A DNA stretch of 64,000 bases from Sorex araneus (Eukaryota > Chordata > Mammalia > Eulipotyphla > Soricidae). The notes beneath the pieces are model-generated. The model searched no databases, had not been told where the DNA came from, and saw only the letters and a program-made list of their open reading frames with translations. This document shows, in pieces, positions 56,516 to 64,000 of the stretch (position 1 is its first letter; each line of letters opens with the position of its first letter). The stretch lies in contig NC_073302.1 in the NCBI RefSeq assembly GCF_027595985.1, positions 278,907,116-278,971,115 on the forward strand, read 5' to 3'. The position numbers were made by a program, and so were the translations under genes.

Positions 56516-57139
56516 ACGTTTTGCTTCAATCTAAAGACCAAATACTAGCTGCAGTCTAAGAACAAAAATTTCTCTGCATTTAAAGTTTTAGAATATGCCA
56601 AATGACAAATGTGCATTTATGTTGCCAAAATAGTAATAGTAATAATAATAATAATAATTTGTGACCATGAAAACTGTCCATTTTAGAGTTAAATATTAGG
56701 AATTTGGAGGAAGGTAATGATTACAATATACTCATTATGATTAATGGTAACTTAATTAGCTAAATCCTATAATAAATAAATTATTGACAATTCTTATTTC
56801 CTGTAGGGGATGTTACCTTGGCATAAAAGGGAAAATTATAAGAGGTTTATTTTACGGATTGTGGTGGGCAGAGGGCCTTAACATTGTTACCTACTCTGTC
56901 ACATTGTGCCAGCCACACACATTTTGACAATTGCTCACCTGCCTTCTTTGCCAAGTTGGCTTCAGTGATCTCTGCCCTTATTCTCCAGTCATATCTTTAA
57001 ATCTGTTCTTAAAACATTTGTATATAATTACGTAGTTAAGCCATATATATTAAGAATAATTACTGATAATTATTCTTAATTATAAGAATTATAAGCCTAA
57101 GAGTCCAATTAATATTTCTGTATCTCAGGATATAACAAG
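56516..57139. other. Unique sequence with an (AAT)n run
   Basis: aatagtaataataataat at about 56628-56655. Otherwise unassigned. Confidence 0.5.
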
Positions 57140-57288
57140 AACTAACAGGGTAATGTGTTTTCCCTGTACACAGACAACCCAGGTTCAGTCCCTGGCACCT
57201 CATGGGGTCACCCAAACATACCCAGATACCCACGAGCACAGGGATACAAGTAAACACTGCACATCAGTGGGTGTGCCCCCTGCAAAAA
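57140..57288 (+). mobile_element. Old A-tailed SINE
   Basis: caacccaggttcagtccctg (B box), cacctcatggggtcacc, cacgagcacagggatac, gggtgtgccccctgc, short A-run. Confidence 0.65.
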
Positions 57289-57596
57289 AGGATATATTCC
57301 ATGTGCTTTAATTTCTTTGTTTTATTTATTCTGTGTTTAACTTACTATATTTAAAATTATATTTTCTTTAGCAGTAGAATTGGAATATAATTGCAATCAC
57401 TAGATTTTATATTTATAAATAAAACAACTGTTATAGATCAGAACAATTTAGTGTGTAAAACCATACTTCTGATGCCCGAAATAATTTGATCAATAAACAC
57501 AAAACAAAGAAAAGACACACATGCACATATAACAATCATGAACCCCACAAAATCTTTGAATAAATAAAAATGCCCTAGGCTTTTTAACTAATAATT
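57289..57596. other. AT-rich unique sequence
   Basis: Nothing recognised. Confidence 0.5.
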
Positions 57597-57608
57597 AAGA
57601 AAATCACT

Positions 57609-57859
57609 GTAGCACTATACCACTGTCATCCCATTGTTCATCTATTTGCTAGAGCAGGCACCAGCAACGTCTCCATTGTGAGACTTCTTGTTACAATTTT
57701 TGTCATATCAAATATGACATGGGTAGCTTGCTAGGCTCTTCCATGTGGGCGAGATACTCTTGGTAGCTTACAGGGCTCTCTGGGAGGGATGGAGGAATCA
57801 AACCCGGGTCTCCCACATGCAAGGCGAATGCCCTACCCGCTGTGCTATCGCTCCAGTGC
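57609..57859 (-). mobile_element. SOR-type SINE, RTE-tailed, type A
   Basis: Full length, inverted: gtagcactataccactg tail, gctagagcaggcaccag, body, atcaaacccgggtctcc (B box inverse), gctatcgctccag (head). A 12 bp duplication aagaaaatcact flanks it (57597-57608, 57860-57871). Confidence 0.93.
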
Positions 57860-57871
57860 AAGAAAATCACT

Positions 57872-58429
57872 ATCAATAATAAAGATGAATGGATACCCAA
57901 TCCAAAAAACATCTCTTTACAAACATATCACTCACCATGAGAACTTCTTTAGGGAAAGCATGACAAAAATTTAGAATTATTTGTTAAAATTACTTACTCT
58001 AAAGAACAAAACATCAAATTGGTACAGGTAAAGCATACAATCACAATCCCTCATCATTAGTAATCAAATTGAGCATAAAGGTATATTATTTTCCTGAAAT
58101 CATCATATATTTGTATTCAAAAAAATATGCAGTCCAACCTACAAGAGTATTTAGATTGTTTAAGTGTTCTTTGAAAATGATGATTTACCACAAAATTTGA
58201 TCATAAGCCAGGTGTCTCAGAACATGTGATTTTAAATGTGTTAAAAAATGAACTGTTGGGGGAACAGGCATGGATAAGGAGGGAATATGGGAACACTGGT
58301 GGTGGGAAGTCGACACTGGTGGTGGGATTGGTTTTGAAACATATGCCTAAACATTGGCTATCAATAACTTGGTATGAAAAGATAGCGTATATATTGATAT
58401 TTACTTTTTTAAAAAATATAGTTAAATAC
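57872..58429. other. AT-rich sequence, possible L1-like patch
   Basis: gggaacactggtggtggg and gacactggtggtgggattgg near 58287-58330 resemble an L1 3' UTR phrase but are too short to call. Confidence 0.35.
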
Positions 58430-58690
58430 ATGTATCTCTGTATCACGGTAATCCCATTGTTTGTCAATTTACTTGAGTGGGTACCAGTAACGTCTCTATT
58501 CCTCCCAGTCCTGATATTTTATTAGCCTCTCCTTACTCATCTTTCCCAACAATTGGAGGCTTTTTCAGGGTCAGGGGAATAAGACCTTTTGTTACTGTTT
58601 TTCACATATCTAATACACCACGGGTAGCTTGCCAGTCTCCGCCGGTGAGGGTAGGATACTCTCGGTAGCTTGCCTGGCTCTCTGAGAGGT
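58430..58690 (-). mobile_element. SOR-type SINE, RTE-tailed, type C, head missing
   Basis: Inverse of the type C block: attcctcccagtcctgat, ttagcctctccttactc, ggaggctttttcaggg, then body to ctctctgagaggt. Head and boxes are absent, as in the copy at 2817-3105. Confidence 0.8.
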
Positions 58691-58740
58691 ATGTGTGTTG
58701 TGTATATATACATATATATGTATATATACATATATATTGC
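58691..58740. repeat. (TA)n/(CATA)n microsatellite
   Basis: gtatatatacatatatatg repeated, directly at the truncated end of the SINE. Confidence 0.9.
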
Positions 58741-60099
58741 TCTCTATGAATATTTTTTTTTATTCTTTAAGGAATAAGAACTTTTTTAGGATATCTGGTA
58801 ATATCCATACACCTTTAAAATGCATATCCACAATTCAATCTGAGGGACCTAGAGATTTATTTCCATAAGGGCACAAAGAAAATAGGAGAAAGATGTGTAG
58901 TAAAATGTGTTTATAGCAACATAAAGTAGTAAACAATAAAAACCTGGTGATTGAGAACTGGTTGGGTAATATTTGGCATACCCATATAATGAAACATTAA
59001 GTGTTCATTAAAAAGGATTAGATCAGTCTCAGCCTCTCAACAGGGAAAGTAGCCCTGGAAATAGTAAGTGAAAAAATAATAATCAGAGAACAAAGATCAC
59101 TCATCTTGTGCTTTATGCCTGTAAGTAGCACGGGCATGGAAGGATCTATCTGAAACCATTTGATTGATGTGGACTGGCACTAGAGCACCATTTTTTTTTA
59201 TACTCAGCATACTAAGAAGAGATCAAATAATTCTTTATTTGTGGATACCTTGGGCACTGCAGGAAGTTCAGCTGCATCCCCAACTTCTACCCTCTAGATG
59301 CCAGTAGCACACTCTGTCTCTCCCCATCCCCTCCTGTGTGAAAATACAAGCTTCTCCAGATGGTCAAAGGCCCCCGGGGAGTACAAATTCACTTCTACGT
59401 AAGAACCACTGAACAAGAGAATAAAAAAGCAGAAGGTTCACAGAGAAATATTTAGTTGCTACTTTGTAACTCATTTTATTTCATTAGCAAATATTAATTG
59501 ATAACATTTACCTTGAAATATCTAAAAATTGTGCAATTTAATGTTGGTAAAGTGAGAAAAAGTTTTAGGGTTTATTTGAATGAAATGCTGTGTTCACAGT
59601 TACAGGTGCACTTACTACATTGAAAATGTAATAACTGTAGCAAAGAGCCATAGTTATGGAACTGTTGCACGAGGAAATTTTCATTAATTTCTTTCAGCAA
59701 TAATCTATGAAGAGTCTCCTCTAGGGAAGACCAATCTCTATTCAGAAAGTTTAAGTTTAATTGTTAATTATCAGACAAAATCCTCTATAATAATGCTAAT
59801 TACTTCCTTAGTGGCGATACAACTATTCACAGCAATGTCATCTTTCCAGTTGACAAGAAGTATTGTGATATTTTAATGTTCTATGAGAGCAACAGAGCAG
59901 AAGATGAAGTAAAGAGAAAGATTTTTGAGTAACAATTGGCAATTTTTAACTAGACTGTCTCTCCCTGTTATGCTCAATTAAAATTCATGATATTGTTTAA
60001 GGAAGATTGTAAGTAAACTATTTTAAGATATGTATAGATAAGCATTCAATATTATAGAATACTCTGATTATTTCACAAAAATTAGGCTTGATTTGGGGG
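58741..60099. other. Unique sequence
   Basis: The part 58860-59060 has phrases like gcacaaagaaaataggag and tggttgggtaatatttgg. They could be an ancient L1 but cannot be placed. Otherwise nothing recognised. Confidence 0.4.
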
Positions 60100-60355
60100 A
60101 AGTCTCCCAATCTTCAGGGCATTCAGGGAGCCTCCCCTGGTCATATTTGGCCAAGTGACAGATCAGGGTTTGATATCAGCCAAATGATGTTATGCTGTCA
60201 TAAATAATGTCATGGTCCTAGGGTGCTAGGTTTCACCAGAGCTGTAGCTAATGGTTTTGGATATTCCCAGGGCTGTACCCTAGTAGTGCACTAGAGAACA
60301 TGTAATTCAAAGGTGAAAACATTGGCCCTCTTGCATGCAAGGCATGCATTCCAGC
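60100..60355 (-). mobile_element. Old A-tailed SINE(s), degraded
   Basis: gcctcccctggtcatatttg, gtttgatatcagcc, gcatgcaaggcatgc and cattccagcc appear in inverted order. Two overlapping old copies are possible. Confidence 0.45.
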
Positions 60356-60454
60356 CTTTTGTGCTTCTTTTCAAGAGATTCATCATAGGAGAAAAGAGTG
60401 AACCTTTGTTTATATTATATAATTTTCAGCTTCATTACAGAGAAGTCTTAAAAG

Positions 60455-60486
60455 CTTGAGCTTCCCACTGTGCTATTGCTCCAGCT
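60455..60486 (-). mobile_element. SINE head fragment
   Basis: cccactgtgctattgctcc then agctcc is the inverted SOR head only. Nothing of the body follows clearly. Confidence 0.6.
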
Positions 60487-61021
60487 CCTCTTATTTTTTT
60501 AAGCTGAAATTTTTCACACTTTTCAGAGCAGCTGTAAGCCCTGAAACACTCCTGGGTGGCTTACAAACAAAAGGAAAACCAAACAAACAGTCTTAGGTTA
60601 ATGTCTTGGATTACAAATAATTTAGTGTGGCCAGGAAATCTAAATTATTTGGAGACTTTACCTAACACCCTCTGGATTACAAGGTCACTCTACTAGGGTT
60701 GTGATAACACACAATCATTCAAGATGGGTGAAATCTCTAAGAATTATATGACACTCTGCTGCTTTCCATTGTTGTATTCATGGTGTCAGGGTATTTCTGC
60801 TAATATGAATATATGTATCTCTTAAGTATGCTCTAACACAATTTTTTTACATTTGCTTTCTTTTTTGACTAAATATATTAGGCTGAAAATGTTGTCCTTG
60901 TTTTTAACTTCTCACTTATTACTTCTTCATGGAAATTGTATTTCACTCATTAGGGCTTTACTTCAAGTGAACCTGATTGTCTATTCTCAGAATATATTTA
61001 AATCCTCCATTCATGAAAGTG
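60487..61021. other. AT-rich unique sequence
   Basis: Nothing firm. The first 100 bp may be a degraded SINE body (cctgaaacactcctggg). Confidence 0.4.
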
Positions 61022-61186
61022 GCTTTTGGGGGGAGTGTAGCATGGGGTGGGGTAACACAAACGGCAGTTCTCAAGGCTGACTCCTGGTGGGGGGAGCAGG
61101 GGACCACATAGAGTGCTAGGGATAGAACCCTGGTTAGCTGTGTGCAAACCAAGTGTACTAGCTATACTACAATATCCCGCCACCTG
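61022..61186 (-). mobile_element. Old A-tailed SINE
   Basis: ctgactcctggtgggggg, gaccacatagagtgctagg, gatagaaccctggttagc (B box inverse) and actacaatatcccgcc mark an inverted copy. Confidence 0.65.
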
Positions 61187-61729
61187 TGCACCCAGAGTAT
61201 TTTGGATTTTAAGTATGTTTCCTGTCCTATAGCTTACTTGCTTCAAAGCTGTATTTAAATCTCAATGGCCATTCGTTGTTTAAATTTGAATTCCACTCTT
61301 ATTTTCCATAGTTTTTATACATCTATATAAATGTCTTATTGAGCATTTTTATGAATTATCATAGTCATGGATTGCTTAGACAATTCTGAAATAATTTTTT
61401 CCAGGTACTGGTGGAAGAAAAAAGACATAATATGGTCCCCTGCTCTCACCAGTGTCTCCTTTACATTTCTTACAGATCTCCCAGAAAGATGTTTGGACAT
61501 GTCCTACTTGTATTTATGTCCCTTATTTCACAAAAGGATTGAGTGGCATGGTTCCACCTCATGCCTGTCTGTCATTTAACAGACCTCTTTCTATTCCAGT
61601 GCATGGAGCTTTATCTCATTTTTTAAATGGTTGTGTAGCATTTAAAAAATGAGACAAGTGTGATTCTTTTATTTTCCTTGAATTGAAGGATGCATTGAAG
61701 ATATCACTTATTTTAATTTTATTTACCTG
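61187..61729. other. AT-rich sequence, possibly old LINE
   Basis: ttttaaatggttgtgtagc near 61620 recalls an inverted L1 phrase, but the rest cannot be assigned. The frames here have no domain support. Confidence 0.3.
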
Positions 61730-61956
61730 TAAAGCTACCGAAACTTTCCTGCCTGCATGGAAGAGCCTGGGAAGCTCCCTGTGGAATACTCATATGCCAA
61801 AACCAATAATAATTGTTTGTTTCATTCCCCTGACCCTGAAAGAGCCGCCAATGTGGCACTGTTGGGAAGGCCGAGTAGAGAGAGGCTGCTAAACTCTCAG
61901 GACTAGGACACATGGAGACGTTACTGAGACCACTCGAGAAAATCAATGATCAACGG
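61730..61956 (+). mobile_element. SOR-type SINE, RTE-tailed, type C, 5'-truncated
   Basis: It starts at agctaccgaaactttcc, then aagagcctgggaagctcc, ccctgaccctgaaagagc, gaggctgctaaactctcag, atggagacgttactgag and aatcaatgatcaacggg. The tail has expanded into the GAT repeat that follows. Confidence 0.9.
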
Positions 61957-62017
61957 GATGATGATGATGATGATCATGATCACGATCATGATGATGATGA
62001 TGATGACGATGATGATG
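61957..62017. repeat. (GAT)n microsatellite grown from a SINE tail
   Basis: About 20 units, interrupted by catgatcacgatc, begin exactly where the normal SINE tail gatgacagtg should start. Confidence 0.93.
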
Positions 62018-62027
62018 TTACTTCTAC

Positions 62028-62125
62028 ACAAGGGCCATTGCCTGGTAAGTTCAATGGACCACATGGGTGTCTTGTCAGCTATGAGCAAGATATGCACTCT
62101 ATCTGCTGTACTATATATCTGGCCC
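62028..62125 (-). mobile_element. A-tailed SINE remnant
   Basis: ggccattgcctgg, aatggaccacatgggtg and gctgtactatatatctggcc keep the inverted order. Weak. Confidence 0.45.
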
Positions 62126-62212
62126 AAGAAATCATATATTATTATTATTCTATATATATTTAATTACCTATGTTAGCATATATAGCTATTATAGCATATA
62201 TTACCTATATAG

Positions 62213-62455
62213 CGTTAATACAGCAGTTAGGACATTTGCCTTGCATGCAGCTGACCTGGGTTCGATTCCTCTATCCCTCTCGGAAAGCCCTACAGGCTAC
62301 TGACAGTATCCTGCCCACACAGCAGAGCCTGGCAAGCTACGCATGGAGTATTCAATATTCCAAAACCAGTAACAACAAGTCTCACAATGGAGACGTTACT
62401 GGTGCCTGCTTGAGCAAATCGATGAACAACAGGATGACAGTGCTACTAGTGCTAC
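62213..62455 (+). mobile_element. SOR-type SINE, RTE-tailed, type A
   Basis: gttaatacagcagttagg, a perfect B box gggttcgattcc, ccaaaaccagtaacaac, acaatggagacgttactgg, gcaaatcgatgaacaac and a gtgctactagtgctac tail. Confidence 0.92.
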
Positions 62456-62581
62456 CCTCCACTTGCTTGCTTAAGGCCGTGAGAATGCACCAGGCAGGGG
62501 GACAGGCAGGAATGCACCAGACACCTATATTTTATCTCACCTACAAGGTTATATTCCAATTTTATGAATAAAATCTAGCAT

Positions 62582-63058
62582 TTTTTTAAAATTTTTTATT
62601 GAGTCACCATGTGGAAAGTTACAAAGTTTTCAGGTTTAAATCTCAGTTATACAATGCTCGAATACCCATCCCTTCACCAGTGCTCATATTCCACCACCAA
62701 GAATCCCAGTATAGCTCCACCCCGCCCCCTCACACCCCAAACCCCCCCACGCCCCTAGCCCTCCCACCCTAAGCCCCCCCTCCTGTGTAACTAATAAATT
62801 TCACTTTACTTTCACTTTGATTGCATACAATATTTCAACAAAACTCACTATTATTGTTTGGAGAGTCTCTCCCCTACAGTCAGACCTGCTGAAAAGGAAG
62901 CATTAGATAATTTGTTTTCCATTGCTGAGGATGAAGAGGTATGAGGTCGAGTGACCACACTTAGCGGCCTCTCAGTTTTGGGTTTCTGTAATTTAGTATT
63001 TTAGTAATTAAGTCCGGAGAGATATCTGCCAGAAGTTGCATCGTTGCCAACTTAGCAT
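62582..63058 (-). mobile_element. L1 3' UTR end, 5'-truncated
   Basis: Inverse of the 3' UTR seen at 43690-44170: ttattgagtcaccatgtgg, cccttcaccagtgctc, a long C-rich tract (the G-rich tract inverse), ttgttttccattgctgagg, gagagatatctgccag. About 475 bp. tagcat plus a T-run on both sides may be the target duplication. Confidence 0.9.
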
Positions 63059-63164
63059 ATTTTTTAAAATCTTATCGAGGATGGAGCATTTATCACTTTG
63101 ATAATTACATTTAAATGTTATATATTAGTTAAATAGTGAAATCAGAGAGACTTTAATAGTAACA

Positions 63165-64000
63165 ACTTTTTGAAGTCCATGGGCCCCCATGCTTCTGTGA
63201 GGTGGAGAGGAGAGAGATAGTCACTTTCTCTCCCTCTGATGCCCCGGACCAGCTGGGAAGTTAGGACTGATAAAGTCTGGAAAGTCTGTGAGGCCTCACC
63301 CCGGGGCATACAGGTTCTTTGTCTTTCTTGCAGAAAAAAAATCCAGAAGTTGATGTAAAGTAAAAGAGATTTTATTTATTTATTTTTGGTCTAATTAAGG
63401 CATGGTTTTATTTTTATTTTTTTAATTTTTTTTTATTGAATCACCATGTGGAAAGTTACAAAGCTTTCAGGCTTAAGTCTCAGTTACACAATGCTCAAAT
63501 ATCCATCCCTTCACCAGTGCACATTTTCCACCACCAAGAACCATGGTAACCCCCCCCCAACTCCCACCTCCCCAGCCCCCCACCCTGCCTGTGTAGCTGA
63601 TAAATTTCACTTTACTTTCTCTTTACTTTGATTACATTCAATATTTCAACAAAAAACTCTCTATTATTGTTTGGAGTTTCCCCCCCACCCAAAGTCACAC
63701 TGGCTGGAAAGGAAGCATTTGATAATTTGTTTTCCATTGTAGGCAGCGTGTCTGTGTCATAAAAGAGATTTTATTAAGGAGGCTTTTAGGAAGGGTAAGG
63801 GAGGAGAGAAAGTGTGAGAGAACAAGGCCCTCAAGAGAGAAATTGAGCTTCTCCAAGGGCGGAGAGAGCCTCTGCACACACCCCAGCATAAGACATGAAA
63901 GCATAAAAATATTCATCTCAAGAAGGGAGATGCGGGCAACACATGTGTCCGGGTACTGCATTTACTGGGCCACGTGGATAAAACCAGTACAGCAGCACAT
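63165..64000 (-). mobile_element. Endogenous-retrovirus/LTR-like repeat, copy 2, runs off the window
   Basis: It matches copy 1 in order: gggaagttaggactgataa, caggttctttgtctttctt, cacaccccagcataagac, catgaaagcataaaaat, gagatgcgggcaac. On the minus strand, ttaataaaatctctttta is a possible polyadenylation signal region. It is split by the young L1 at 63377-63759. No protein frame. Confidence 0.5.
63377..63759 (-). mobile_element. Young L1 3' end with 16 bp duplication, nested in the LTR-like repeat
   Basis: A perfect duplication taaaagagattttatt flanks it (63361-63376, 63760-63775). In L1 orientation the 3' UTR ends in an A-rich tail. About 19 extra bases (ccatgccttaattagacca) and a second A-rich tail follow. 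At its 5' end about 20 bases (between tttccattg and the duplication) are not L1. Confidence 0.93.

Noticed and set aside
58287..58335. L1 3' UTR fragment (gggaacactggtggtggg)
   Set aside because: The match is too short and there is no following aataaa end or A-rich tail.
62213..62571. 133-codon frame across 62170-62571
   Set aside because: It reads through a type A SINE and its flank. Similar frames occur at several SINE copies.
1..64000. A novel defence, biosynthetic or other multi-gene system
   Set aside because: There are no intact host genes in the window. The structured content is retroelements, satellites and palindromes, so no such system can be supported.

Overview
This window looks like non-coding DNA from a shrew, most likely Sorex araneus or a close relative. 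The clue is the dominant interspersed repeat, a tRNA-derived SINE of about 165-260 bp. Its internal RNA polymerase III promoter is readable: an A box like tagcacagcgggtag and a B box like ggttcgattcc. I recognise it as the shrew SOR type. The window also holds an RTE-clade LINE of the kind reported from the common shrew, and shrew-type L1 elements. I found no host protein-coding exon, tRNA gene or rRNA. The long reading frames are L1 or RTE remnants, simple repeats, or SINE read-through. The DNA is AT-rich and reads as intergenic or deep intronic sequence.

Layout. 1-5170: a very degenerate satellite with a 165-190 bp period, G-rich and C-poor on the + strand. It continues off the left edge and is broken by an RTE fragment, a SINE, an unassigned block and an LTR-like block. 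5170-18500: AT-rich sequence peppered with SINEs, a TTCC microsatellite split by a SINE, and two clean hairpins. 18500-22000: old minus-strand L1 pieces carrying nested insertions and a recent 190 bp tandem duplication. 27129-31515: a U6 snRNA copy fused directly to a 5'-truncated L1 that carries most of ORF2 and the 3' UTR. 37985-38990 and 63165-64000: two copies of one retrovirus/LTR-like repeat, the second split by a young L1. 40687-41474: a SINE split by an RTE LINE. 42823-44184: an L1 with an inverted 5' part (twin priming). 44185-62581: more SINEs in unique AT-rich DNA. The right end carries two further 5'-truncated L1 3' ends.

How the parts relate. SINE copies share one tRNA-like head but have two kinds of 3' end. 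One is A-rich (gggtgtgacccaaaaag then A-run), as expected for L1 mobilisation. The other, roughly 60 bp, matches the last codons and 3' end of the RTE LINE present in the same window, as expected for RTE mobilisation. Some copies carry a longer RTE-derived segment. Target-site duplications of 8-19 bp are readable around several copies, so insertion order can be worked out. In the entries below, A-tailed and RTE-tailed name these two 3' ends. Types A and B are the two main RTE-tailed subfamilies. Types C and D carry the longer internal segment. All family names come from recognition by eye, since no database search was possible.
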